Shown here: piece by piece, positions 6,560-14,779 of the stretch
How positions within the stretch are numbered: the first letter of the stretch is position 1
How the letters are laid out: each line of letters begins with the position of its first letter
Assembly (NCBI GenBank): GCA_947476485.1
Contig: CANJQU010000046.1
Coordinates: 1 to 32,705 of the forward strand
Source of the DNA: Chitinophagaceae bacterium
GTDB lineage: Bacteria; Bacteroidota; Bacteroidia; Chitinophagales; Chitinophagaceae
Reading direction: 5' to 3'
DNA: 32,705 bases
Made by a program: the position numbers and the translations under genes
The notes under the pieces: generated by a model
Databases searched by the model: none
What the model saw: only the letters and a program-made list of their open reading frames with translations
Told to the model about the DNA's origin: nothing

Positions 6560-6893
6560 TGTTAATGATGATAATTTTAATAACAAAGGGCCATTTGCAA
6601 AAAATACGTGATTTGGGGTGAAAATGGCTTATCACGTGGCGTAATTAGCAATTCATTAACAAAATGATCTCTGGTACACTTCCCACTCCAGCAGCCAAGA
6701 GGTTTTTCGTCCAAAAGAGGATAAATACAATCCCGCAAAGCCCACAAGCCTGCTGTTAAAAAAATACGCTCATTGGAGTAATCTATTCTGTGGAGACATT
6801 TATGCCCCAATGGTGGGGCGGTTTTCAACAAAAAGACCAGTTGCGCAAAAACTTGTCGCAATGGTCGATTCCAGTGGCTCAGGATAACAGAAG
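6560..6893. other. AT-rich intergenic stretch upstream of ahcY
   Basis: There is no gene I can support. A 94-codon minus frame (6577-6861) is open but matches nothing I know and lacks a promoter; it may be chance or a decayed gene. A small hairpin GCCCCA/TGGGGC (6804-6819) is followed on the plus strand by GGTTTTC. I see no recognisable SAH or SAM riboswitch consensus. Confidence 0.4.
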
Positions 6894-6928
6894 TTTGACG
6901 TTTCGCATTAATAATTTACATAACTTCG
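6894..6928 (+). promoter_or_regulatory. Candidate promoter of ahcY
   Basis: TTTG (6894-6897) and TAACTTCG (6921-6928) with a 23-nt spacer. The -7 element has one mismatch and the spacer is slightly long. The predicted start would leave a leader of about 18 nt. Confidence 0.4.
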
Positions 6929-6952
6929 CGTACATTTTTAACATAACTACAT

Positions 6953-8281
6953 ATGAGCACGATGACTCGTTCGAAAATTGACTTTAAGTTGCCTTACAAA
7001 GTGAAGGACATTACCCTGGCAGAATGGGGACGGAAAGAGATAAGACTGGCGGAAGCTGAGATGCCCGGCCTGATGGCTATTCGCGCCGAATATGGCCCTA
7101 GCCAACCACTGAAAGGCGCACGCATAGCGGGCTGCCTGCACATGACCATCCAGACTGCCGTGCTGATAGAAACACTGACTGCGCTGGGCGCTGAGGTGCG
7201 CTGGAGCTCGTGCAATATCTTCTCTACACAAGACCATGCGGCAGCAGCTATCGCAGCCGCAGGCATAGGCGTATTTGCATGGAAAGGCCAGAGCCTGCCA
7301 GATGCAGACTGGTGCATAGAGCAGACTTTATTCTTCGGCAGCGAAGACCGTCCGCTGAACATGATCCTGGACGATGGCGGTGACCTCACCAACATAGTTC
7401 TTGACCACTACACCGAACTGGTGCAGCACATAAAGGGCCTGAGCGAAGAAACAACTACAGGTGTACACCGCCTGTATGAGCGTATGGCTAAGGGCACACT
7501 GCCAATGCCTGCGATCAATGTGAACGACTCGGTTACAAAATCTAAATTCGACAACAAATATGGTTGCCAGGAAAGCCTGGTGGATGCTATCCGCCGTGCT
7601 ACCGATGTGATGATGGCCGGTAAAGTGGCTGTTGTAGGCGGTTATGGTGACGTAGGTAAGGGCTCTGCATTATCGCTCCGTGGCGCTGGCGCCCGCGTGA
7701 TGGTGACTGAAATAGATCCGATCTGCGCACTGCAGGCTGCTATGGACGGTTTTGAAGTTAAGCGCATGATCGATGCTGTAAAAGAAGCAGACATCATCGT
7801 TACCGCTTCAGGCTGCCGCGACCTGATCACAGAAAAGCACTTCCGCGCAATGAAGGACAAGGCGATCGTTTGTAACATCGGTCACTTCGATATTGAAATA
7901 GACATGGCATGGCTGAATGGCGCTTACGGCACCACTAAGGATACCATCAAACCACAGGTAGACCTCTACAACATAGATGGCAAAGAAGTGATCGTACTGG
8001 CTGAAGGCCGCCTGGTGAACCTGGGATGCGCTACAGGTCACCCAAGCTTCGTAATGAGTAACTCATTCAGCAACCAGACACTGGCACAGATAGAACTGTG
8101 GATGAACCACAGCAAGTATGATAACAAAGTATACGTTCTGCCTAAGCACCTTGACGAGAAGGTAGCACGTCTGCACCTTGCTAAGGTTGGCGCTCAGCTG
8201 GAAGAACTGACTACTGAACAGAGCGACTACCTGGGTATACCTAAGGAAGGTCCTTATAAGGCGGAAATGTACCGTTACTAA
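6953..8281 (+). CDS. ahcY: Adenosylhomocysteinase (S-adenosylhomocysteine hydrolase)
   Basis: AhcY splits S-adenosylhomocysteine into adenosine and homocysteine, clearing the product inhibitor of methyltransferases; it uses bound NAD+. The 442-residue protein has the active-site run [11 protein letters not shown] (Lys196, Asp200, Asn201, equivalent to Lys185/Asp189/Asn190 of the rat enzyme) and the NAD-binding [10 protein letters not shown] (230-239). It also has GHFDIEIDM and the C-terminal [10 protein letters not shown], whose Lys and Tyr close the NAD site of the partner subunit. ATG 6953 is used; an in-frame ATG three codons later is possible. It is transcribed alone, with a GC-rich hairpin terminator about 57 nt after the stop. 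Confidence 0.97.
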   Translation: MSTMTRSKIDFKLPYKVKDITLAEWGRKEIRLAEAEMPGLMAIRAEYGPSQPLKGARIAGCLHMTIQTAVLIETLTALGAEVRWSSCNIFSTQDHAAAAIAAAGIGVFAWKGQSLPDADWCIEQTLFFGSEDRPLNMILDDGGDLTNIVLDHYTELVQHIKGLSEETTTGVHRLYERMAKGTLPMPAINVNDSVTKSKFDNKYGCQESLVDAIRRATDVMMAGKVAVVGGYGDVGKGSALSLRGAGARVMVTEIDPICALQAAMDGFEVKRMIDAVKEADIIVTASGCRDLITEKHFRAMKDKAIVCNIGHFDIEIDMAWLNGAYGTTKDTIKPQVDLYNIDGKEVIVLAEGRLVNLGCATGHPSFVMSNSFSNQTLAQIELWMNHSKYDNKVYVLPKHLDEKVARLHLAKVGAQLEELTTEQSDYLGIPKEGPYKAEMYRY

Positions 8282-8304
8282 GTGATAAGTTGATAAGCGA
8301 TAAG

Positions 8305-8322
8305 TCGCAAGATGTCTTGCGA
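8305..8322. repeat. Small inverted repeat after ahcY
   Basis: TCGCAAGA (8305-8312) and TCTTGCGA (8315-8322) form an 8-bp stem around TG, 24 nt after the ahcY stop. No T run follows. It probably contributes to 3' mRNA structure together with the next two hairpins. Confidence 0.5.
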
Positions 8323-8337
8323 GTAACTAATAGATTG

Positions 8338-8358
8338 AGGGCCCGCGATGCGGGCCCT
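8338..8358 (+). terminator. Hairpin terminator of ahcY
   Basis: AGGGCCCGC (8338-8346) pairs with GCGGGCCCT (8350-8358) over a GAT loop: nine bases, almost all G/C. The tail CGGTTATTA is only weakly T-rich, so termination may be partial. Confidence 0.6.
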
Positions 8359-8381
8359 CGGTTATTATGGGAATTCATACA

Positions 8382-8411
8382 CGTAGAGACGCAATGCATT
8401 GCGTCTCTACG
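8382..8411. repeat. Perfect 30-bp palindrome
   Basis: The half-site CGTAGAGACGCAATG (8382-8396) is followed immediately by its exact reverse complement (8397-8411), with no spacer. Such GAGACGCAATGCATTGCGTCTC-type sequences are known as dispersed palindromes in several bacterial phyla. Only one copy is visible here, between ahcY and the small minus-strand gene. Confidence 0.85.
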
Positions 8412-8460
8412 GAATGTCAGGTATAAATTATTTCGTAGTTAGACATTGCGGCACGCTCAA

Positions 8461-8646
8461 CTATTTCATGCTGTCCTTATGCTTGCGGATGTATAGTACA
8501 ATGCAGATGAGCAGCAAGCCGCTGGCAACCCATGTGCCGACCTGCGCAGCATGTGCATAGGGATAATGAAACATCTTTGCAAGCGTAAAGTAGATGGTGC
8601 ACAACAGCCAGATGGCGACTATAATAATGATGGTGGACTTGGTCAT
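8461..8646 (-). CDS. Small two-span membrane protein, function unknown
   Basis: The 61-residue product MTKSTIIIIVAIWLLC... has two hydrophobic helices (about 5-22 and 35-53) joined by a short loop (KMFHYPYAHAAQVG), ending in a basic tail IRKHKDSMK. ATG 8646 is chosen because it begins just before the first helix. A longer open frame up to 8811 would cross the upstream SNF2 terminator and has no signal-like composition. Upstream, TATCTTTA resembles a -7 element. I do not recognise the family. Confidence 0.65.
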   Translation of the reverse strand: MTKSTIIIIVAIWLLCTIYFTLAKMFHYPYAHAAQVGTWVASGLLLICIVLYIRKHKDSMK

Positions 8647-8770
8647 AGGACAGTTTGTATAAAGATAAGACTTCTGCGTGGGATATAGCGGCAAAGAGGC
8701 TGTATCAAAAGTAAAACGAAGCTTCTGAGAATTGCATAAATGAGTACCTGGCTCCATCAGGCACCTGAAT

Positions 8771-8806
8771 AAAAAGAGGGTGTCTCGGACTTTTGAGACA
8801 CCCTCT
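8771..8806 (-). terminator. Terminator of the SNF2 gene
   Basis: AGAGGGTGTCTC (8775-8786) pairs perfectly with GAGACACCCTCT (8795-8806) around an 8-nt loop. On the minus strand it lies 11 nt past the SNF2 stop and is followed by four Ts and ATT. It separates the SNF2 gene from the small membrane protein gene. Confidence 0.85.
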
Positions 8807-8817
8807 TCCAATTTGTT

Positions 8818-11800
8818 TTAGCTGAACAGGAATTCAATATCATCCCTTGTGAGGCGGCGCTGGAAGGCGCTGTCGTCTGATACCAGATCTGCGGCGAGGG
8901 CACGCTTGCGCTCCTGTAGCTGCAGCATCTTTTCCTCGAGCGTGTCTTTACAAATAAGGCGGTAAGCGAAGATATTCTTCGTCTGGCCGATACGGTGGGT
9001 ACGGTCGATGGCCTGTTGTTCCACCGCGGGGTTCCACCATGGATCTACGATGTATACATAGTCGGCGGCGGTGAGGTTAAGACCAATACCACCCGCCTTG
9101 AGCGATATGAGGAATACGCGGCACTCATGGTTGTTCTGGAACTCCTGTATGGCTGCTTCACGCTCATTCGATGTGCTGCTGCCGTCGAAGTATACATGGC
9201 TGATGTTCTCTTCCTCCAGCTTCTGCCTGATGAGCGCCAGCATGCCCAGGAACTGCGAGAAGACCAGTACTTTATGGTCGCCCACATTCTCTGTTATCTC
9301 CCGCGACAGCTCATCGAGTTTAATAGAATAGTTGTGGAAGCGCTCTTCTTCGTTCATGATGGCTGGGGAGTCGCATATCTGGCGGAGCTTGGTGAGGCCC
9401 TGCAGAATATGCATCTGCGAGCGTTCCATGCCCTTCTCTTCTATCATGCCCAAAATCTGCGAGCGGTATATGTTGCGGTAGGCGTCGTATATTTTGCGCT
9501 GTTCCGGGCCCATCTCGCAGTAGAGTATTGTCTCTGTCTTTTCAGGCAGGTCCTTTGCCACTTGCTCCTTGGTACGGCGCAGCAGGAAGGGGTAGGTAAG
9601 TTTACGCAGTTGCTGCTTCACTTCATCTTCCCTGAATTTATCAATTGGTGTTGCAAACTCACTCATGAAAAACTCACGGCTGCCCAGCATGCCAGGGTTG
9701 AGGAAGTTCATCTGCGCATAGAGGTCAAAGGTATTGTTCTGCACCGGTGTACCACTAAGCGCAAGTCGGTTCTTGCTCTTCAATAACAAAGAAGCTTTCG
9801 CCACCTGCGATTGCGGGTTCTTGATCGACTGCGACTCATCGAGCACTACATAGTCGAACTCAATTTCCTTGAATGACTTGATATCGCTGCGCATTGTGCC
9901 GTACGTAGTGATGATGATATCGAAGGCATCGTAAGCACCCAGGTCTATACTTCGTTTAGGCCCGTGATGAATGGTGTGCGTAAGCTCAGGAGTGAACTTT
10001 TTTATTTCATTCTCCCAGTTATACATCAGCGTGGTAGGGCATACCACCATATACTTTGCACCGGGATTCAAATTCTTATAATGCTGGAAGAATGTAAGTG
10101 TTTGCACGGTCTTACCAAGACCCATGTCATCGGCGAGAATACCACCCCACCCTGCTTCGTTCAAAAATATGAGCCATTGAAAACCTGCGAGCTGGTATGG
10201 ACGCAGTGTTGCGGTCAGATGCTCAGGAGGCTCAATAGCACTATAGTCGTTTGTAAGGATGTTTTCCAGCTTGCCTTTCTTCACTTCCAGTTCCTGCTGC
10301 AGGGTGTCCTCGTCTATCTCCGCCAGCAATTCATCAAGCACGCTGAAGTGAAATTTCTTCAGCCTTACTTTGTTGCCCTTCGTCTCACCCATCTTCAGCA
10401 GCAGGCTGTATTTCTTCAACCAGTCTTCAGGCAGCAGGCCAATGGAGCCATCTCCGAGCTTGACAAAATTCTGTCGCTGAGCCAGCGCTTTCTTCACTTC
10501 GATAATAGAAACTACCTGGTCGCCGAATTTCAGTTCCACAGAGGCATCAAACCAATCTATGCCGCTACTTACCTGCACGCGCGTCTCCGGTTTGTGCACA
10601 TTGACCCGAAGGTTTTTCAGCCCTTCGAAGCCCAGCAATTCCACTTCCTTTTCCCGCATCATTTCCGTGAAGGTGTAGAACCAGTTATTGGCCAGCACTG
10701 CGGTACCCGAGAGGTGGAAGAATTGTTCCTTTTTATTGAGCTGGATGTCTGTATGCAAAGTCTGCAAGAGCTCCATAAATTCATTTTCAACGGCCTCATT
10801 GCGCTGCATGATCTTTACAATGCCATTGTGGGGCTGTATCACATCGCCAAAGTAGCCGGGGCGTATCTCTACGCCGTTGTATACGTAAGCAGGCTGCAAT
10901 ACCAATGATTGCTCACGCTCCGTAAGGTAAAGCCTGTATGCAGGGCGGGCCTTGTACACATGCTCTATCAGCTCTTCAGAGAAATGGACGTGAACCTTGT
11001 TGCTCCAGTCCATCAATTTCTCCTGGAGGAAATCGGGCCATTCGGCAGCCGGTATCACCATTTTGCCGGATGGCTGGAATATCTCAGAGAGTTGCACCTC
11101 CTGTATACTGCCGAGCGCAAAAACGCGTTCATCGTATTGCAACAGCGCAGTATTCAGCACCGTAATATCTTTGTGAGGCACTGCATTATTGTCTATGATC
11201 CACTCCAGAGCAATTGAATATTGCTTGCCTTCGTTCTTAACAATTAGTTGCGGGTGAGCAGGCTTCTCGGCAAATGCGATCTGCTTAAGACCGGTAGATG
11301 AAAGTGGCTTACCTTTCATTCTGATATAAACGAACGGATAAGCAGAATAGCGATCGAGTAGCTTCTGATATTTTGGCAGCAGGTATTCCCACGCCTGTTC
11401 CTTTACTTCATCCTGAGGCACATCTTTCAACAGCGAATCATAGTCATGCAGGAAATCACCGAAGGGTAAATTCTTCTTCAGAAATTTCAACAGCTCTTCA
11501 GGCAGAAATTTCCGCACAACAGGCAGCATATCCCGCTCATCCTGGCGGTAACGCGTCGGGTTGATGTACTGGCCGAGCTCAAGCTTTTCGATGCTGCCGA
11601 TCATTTTGCGCTCATCTTCATCAACAGCGCCAGCTACCAGCACCACATCCACAAACGGGAAGGATTTGGAAAGCGGATCAATTACTATACCCAGTCTCTT
11701 TTCTTCACGCACAGCTACTGCAGCTTCAACTACAGGCTGTTCCTCAGCCACGCGCGGCTTCGCGCCTATCTTTTGTATCGTAGGGTCCAATACCCTCAGG

Positions 11801-12555
11801 AAAGGTTTATTATTCTCGTAAGTAAATGTAAATTTATTGGTCAGGTCATCCTTGAGTGAATAACCGTATTGTTCCAGGAGTTTATTTTTCTGAACATCCT
11901 GGTTTTGCAATGACTGAAAATGGTGCGCTCCAAATGTTTTTAAAACCTGTATGAACACTGCGGCTTTATGAGTACAGAGCGGGTGGCTTTTTTCATCGCA
12001 ATCGCAGGAGGTATCGAAATACCGCTCTTCGTTCTGCTTTATGGTAACATTGTATGTCTTGCCATTCTCCGGCACTTTGGCTGTGATCCGGTCATTCTTA
12101 CTTATATCAACAACTGCTTTGTTCGATGCTGCAAGCCTTTCAGCCCTGTCGAGAGAATCGGGCGAGGTAAATATCTGGAGCATCTGCTTGGTGATCTGCC
12201 GCATCCGCACAACGGTATGCTTCTGATCGTAGGTGATGTTGGTATTCTCAAAAAAGCCACTTTGCAATATATCGTTTAGCTGAAACAGCCCCGCCACTTC
12301 GTGGCGGCATATTTCGCCCAGGTTGTAAGGGCACTGGCACCTTACAGATAATTCGGCAGGCTGCAGGTATTTGTTGATGGTAACTGTATAGTAGTTCTGA
12401 TACAGATCATTCCGCACCCGAAACCTTACCTGCTCCAACAGATGGTCCACATCGAGCATCTGCACACCTGATGTGTAGAATATTTTTTTACCACGCCTTA
12501 TAACCTCTTCGGTGCCATGGTTGTAAACGTATCTCAGTATTGGGGGTAGCGACAT
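8818..12555 (-). CDS. SNF2-family ATPase with two SWIM zinc fingers
   Basis: This is a 1245-residue DNA-dependent ATPase of the Swi2/Snf2 class. The N-terminal region carries two SWIM-type CxC...CxH fingers: Cys73/Cys75/Cys83/His85 (CQCPYNLGEICRH) and Cys184/Cys186/Cys194/His196 (CDCDEKSHPLCTH). The middle (about 300-750) is unassigned. The ATPase core follows: LRPYQLAGFQWL, Walker A DDMGLGKT with Lys815, the DEAH-box variant LDESQSIKN, motif III SGTPVQNN, then the C-terminal lobe with VFSQF, SLKAGGIGLNLTAA, DPWWNPAVEQQAIDRTHRIGQ. All core motifs are intact. Bacterial members probably remodel nucleoprotein or assist transcription or repair; the exact role is unknown. It starts at ATG 12555, with a promoter about 100 nt upstream and its own terminator, so it is a single-gene unit. 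Confidence 0.92.
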   Translation of the reverse strand: MSLPPILRYVYNHGTEEVIRRGKKIFYTSGVQMLDVDHLLEQVRFRVRNDLYQNYYTVTINKYLQPAELSVRCQCPYNLGEICRHEVAGLFQLNDILQSGFFENTNITYDQKHTVVRMRQITKQMLQIFTSPDSLDRAERLAASNKAVVDISKNDRITAKVPENGKTYNVTIKQNEERYFDTSCDCDEKSHPLCTHKAAVFIQVLKTFGAHHFQSLQNQDVQKNKLLEQYGYSLKDDLTNKFTFTYENNKPFLRVLDPTIQKIGAKPRVAEEQPVVEAAVAVREEKRLGIVIDPLSKSFPFVDVVLVAGAVDEDERKMIGSIEKLELGQYINPTRYRQDERDMLPVVRKFLPEELLKFLKKNLPFGDFLHDYDSLLKDVPQDEVKEQAWEYLLPKYQKLLDRYSAYPFVYIRMKGKPLSSTGLKQIAFAEKPAHPQLIVKNEGKQYSIALEWIIDNNAVPHKDITVLNTALLQYDERVFALGSIQEVQLSEIFQPSGKMVIPAAEWPDFLQEKLMDWSNKVHVHFSEELIEHVYKARPAYRLYLTEREQSLVLQPAYVYNGVEIRPGYFGDVIQPHNGIVKIMQRNEAVENEFMELLQTLHTDIQLNKKEQFFHLSGTAVLANNWFYTFTEMMREKEVELLGFEGLKNLRVNVHKPETRVQVSSGIDWFDASVELKFGDQVVSIIEVKKALAQRQNFVKLGDGSIGLLPEDWLKKYSLLLKMGETKGNKVRLKKFHFSVLDELLAEIDEDTLQQELEVKKGKLENILTNDYSAIEPPEHLTATLRPYQLAGFQWLIFLNEAGWGGILADDMGLGKTVQTLTFFQHYKNLNPGAKYMVVCPTTLMYNWENEIKKFTPELTHTIHHGPKRSIDLGAYDAFDIIITTYGTMRSDIKSFKEIEFDYVVLDESQSIKNPQSQVAKASLLLKSKNRLALSGTPVQNNTFDLYAQMNFLNPGMLGSREFFMSEFATPIDKFREDEVKQQLRKLTYPFLLRRTKEQVAKDLPEKTETILYCEMGPEQRKIYDAYRNIYRSQILGMIEEKGMERSQMHILQGLTKLRQICDSPAIMNEEERFHNYSIKLDELSREITENVGDHKVLVFSQFLGMLALIRQKLEEENISHVYFDGSSTSNEREAAIQEFQNNHECRVFLISLKAGGIGLNLTAADYVYIVDPWWNPAVEQQAIDRTHRIGQTKNIFAYRLICKDTLEEKMLQLQERKRALAADLVSDDSAFQRRLTRDDIEFLFS

Positions 12556-12657
12556 TATCCTTTTCTCCTATCTTAGTTGTGTGGGCAAATATCAGCCCTC
12601 TTTACCTATCCTGACCGGCTCGAAAAACTTCCGGCCGGGTTCAAAAAAGGCAATCTG

Positions 12658-12665
12658 CAAAAGTA
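12658..12665 (-). promoter_or_regulatory. -7 element of the SNF2 gene
   Basis: Minus-strand TACTTTTG is an exact TAnnTTTG match, giving a leader of roughly 95 nt. The -33 region is TTTA-like rather than TTG. Confidence 0.5.
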
Positions 12666-12737
12666 GCGAAAAACGCGCGTACTTAAAGGAAGATATACAT
12701 AAAAATATGTTAAGGCATCCCGTTGCCGGCGCGGCAA

Positions 12738-13934
12738 CTACAGGCACAAACTAACAATGTAGTAGACACCTGCCGCAAGCAACCCACTAACCGGGATGGT
12801 GAGTATCCAGGCCCAAAGGAGATTGATGGTAACCCCCCAGCGCACCGCTGATAGCCGCTTGGTAGCGCCAACACCGATTATAGAACCGGTAATGGTATGA
12901 GTGGTGCTCACAGGGATCTTAAGGTTCTCGGTCAGGAACAGGGTGATTGCTCCCGCCGTCTCTGCAGCCACGCCCTCAAACGGAGTAACTTTCGTAATGC
13001 GTGTGCCCATGGTCTTTATGATCTTCCAACCACCACTCATAGTGCCCAACGCTATTGCAGAATAACATGCCAGCGGAACCCATACGGGCATTTCGGAGAA
13101 AGAATTAATATTATGAGACGTGATCAGCGCAACTGTGATAATACCCATCACCTTCTGAGCATCATTGCCGCCGTGACCAATGCTAAACGCAGCAGATGAT
13201 ACCAGCTGAAAACGCTTCAGGTACAATGTAGAGCGTGCAGCATTCAGCGAGCCAAGGAACATGGTAAATGCGCTCATCAGCGTGAGGATGAACCAGATGA
13301 GCATCCACTTAAAATTTTTGGAATCCAGTATTATGTTCAGAAAATCATTGCCCGTGTTTATTTTCAGATTCTTAGGATCCGTCTCCATGACCCGGGATAT
13401 CAGTATCGAGGTAACTATAATAACAATAAGTGAAATGATCTTTGGCAGGGCGCCCCGTCTGAATGAATAAATAAACCAGAGTGAAATAATAAAGGCCATC
13501 AGCATGCCGAGGAACGGCGCTAAAACGATAAAGCTTACCGTTTTTATGATCGGCTCTGAATTTACCGCATGGAAACCCGCGTGTGCTATCGCTGCACCTG
13601 CAAAACCACCGATGAGCGTATGAGAAGAACTGGATGGTATACCATACCACCATGTAAGCAGGTTCCAGGAAATAGCAGCAATAAGCCCGGCGAGGATGAC
13701 CGGCAGTGTAATAAAGTCTTCTTTCACGGTCTTGGCAATAGTGTTAGCTACGCCATGCTCTTTAAATATAAAAAAAGCCAGAAAATTAAACAGGGCCGCC
13801 CATACCACCGCCTGGTAAGGGGTCAAAACCTTTGTAGACACAACAGTAGCAATAGAATTAGCCGCATCATGGAACCCATTGATGTAATCGAATACTAACG
13901 CTAATACCAGGATGACAATAAGCAAAAGAGACAT
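12738..13934 (-). CDS. PiT-family inorganic phosphate transporter
   Basis: The 398-residue inner-membrane protein belongs to the low-affinity PiT family, which co-transports phosphate (often as metal-phosphate) with a cation. The two halves carry the duplicated signature: DYINGFHDAANSIATVVSTK (17-36) and GHGGNDAQKVMGI near residue 255. IPSSSSHTLIGG and IPVSTTHTITGS, the matching serine/threonine motifs of the two repeats, are both present. About ten hydrophobic segments are visible. It begins 7 nt after the stop of the DUF47 gene, so the two form an operon, the common bacterial arrangement in which the PhoU-like partner controls the transporter. A short GTTGCC/GGCAAC stem overlaps the stop codon. 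Confidence 0.93.
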   Translation of the reverse strand: MSLLLIVILVLALVFDYINGFHDAANSIATVVSTKVLTPYQAVVWAALFNFLAFFIFKEHGVANTIAKTVKEDFITLPVILAGLIAAISWNLLTWWYGIPSSSSHTLIGGFAGAAIAHAGFHAVNSEPIIKTVSFIVLAPFLGMLMAFIISLWFIYSFRRGALPKIISLIVIIVTSILISRVMETDPKNLKINTGNDFLNIILDSKNFKWMLIWFILTLMSAFTMFLGSLNAARSTLYLKRFQLVSSAAFSIGHGGNDAQKVMGIITVALITSHNINSFSEMPVWVPLACYSAIALGTMSGGWKIIKTMGTRITKVTPFEGVAAETAGAITLFLTENLKIPVSTTHTITGSIIGVGATKRLSAVRWGVTINLLWAWILTIPVSGLLAAGVYYIVSLCL

Positions 13935-13941
13935 ACCAGTA

Positions 13942-14589
13942 TTATGAGTATTTAATGATGATCGATTCTACAACGTTGGCTGCATCTTCGCATTTATCAG
14001 TTACGGTTTCCAGCATCTGGTAGATGTCTTTCTGCTTTATGAGCTCTACCGCAGTTATATTGGAAGAAAATAATTTAAGCATGGTGCTGTCCAGGAGATC
14101 ATCGGCATCATTTTCGAGGCTGTTTACCAGCACACAGGCTTCAGTTATTGCACGCAGGTCTTTCATATTCCTGAGGGCATAAACACAGGTGTTAATGGCG
14201 GCTATAGACTTGGATATGATCTCGGCAAATGCTGGCAGCGTATTGTACTTATCGTCGATCTGGTAATTGACTATGCGTTTTGCAGCGCCCCACATGTAGT
14301 CTGCAATATCGTCCAGTGAGGTGGCAAGGTAATGTATATCTTCCCGGTCGAGCGGAGTAATGAAATTGCGGCCAAGCTCAATGAATATCCGGTGCGTGAT
14401 CTCATCGTTCTTATGCTCGAAGTTTTCCAATGTTCTCAGCATGGCGTCCCTTTTGTAGAGGTCTTCTTCTTTCATGGCCTTTGTAAAGGTGTCGCCCATT
14501 TGCACCAGCGATGTGGCTACCTCTTCAAACAAGCCATAGAACACGCGGTCCTTAGGCAGAAAAAACTTTAAAACACTATCAAACCCCAT
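13942..14589 (-). CDS. DUF47/PhoU-like phosphate transport regulator
   Basis: The 215-residue, entirely helical, acidic protein is of the DUF47 (TIGR00153) family, related to PhoU. It opens LKFFLPKDRVFYGLFEEVA and contains the typical FEHKNDEITHRIFIEL and FITPLDREDIHYLATSLDDIADYM stretches, whose acidic residues match the metal-cluster E/DxxxD patterns of PhoU helices. It is cytoplasmic. It is the first gene of a two-gene operon with the PiT transporter 7 nt downstream, and probably tunes transporter activity. A TAGTTTTG -7 element lies about 30 nt upstream of the ATG. Confidence 0.93.
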   Translation of the reverse strand: MGFDSVLKFFLPKDRVFYGLFEEVATSLVQMGDTFTKAMKEEDLYKRDAMLRTLENFEHKNDEITHRIFIELGRNFITPLDREDIHYLATSLDDIADYMWGAAKRIVNYQIDDKYNTLPAFAEIISKSIAAINTCVYALRNMKDLRAITEACVLVNSLENDADDLLDSTMLKLFSSNITAVELIKQKDIYQMLETVTDKCEDAANVVESIIIKYS

Positions 14590-14618
14590 AACAATTTCTT
14601 AATATAAATTTAACACGG

Positions 14619-14626
14619 CAAAACTA
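14619..14626 (-). promoter_or_regulatory. -7 element of the DUF47-PiT operon
   Basis: Minus-strand TAGTTTTG is an exact TAnnTTTG match, 30 nt before the start codon. The expected -33 position holds only a T run. No pho-box is evident. Confidence 0.5.
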
Positions 14627-14779
14627 TCTTCAATAATCGGTCTTTAAAAATGATAACGTAGACTTAATAATTTCTTAACATTGAGAATTGCGACAACGCA
14701 TGACACTATCCATAAGTGCATTACGAATGCATTATAATTGCCATGCAATGTAGAAGAAATAAAAAATGATCTTTGCAGA

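Noticed and set aside
6560-6952. SAH/SAM-type riboswitch ahead of ahcY
   Set aside because: I looked for the conserved cores of these riboswitches and found none; the predicted leader is also very short.
9964-10908. 314-codon plus-strand open frame (and 8995-9786, 263 codons)
   Set aside because: Both lie opposite the SNF2 ATPase coding sequence and have no domain features.
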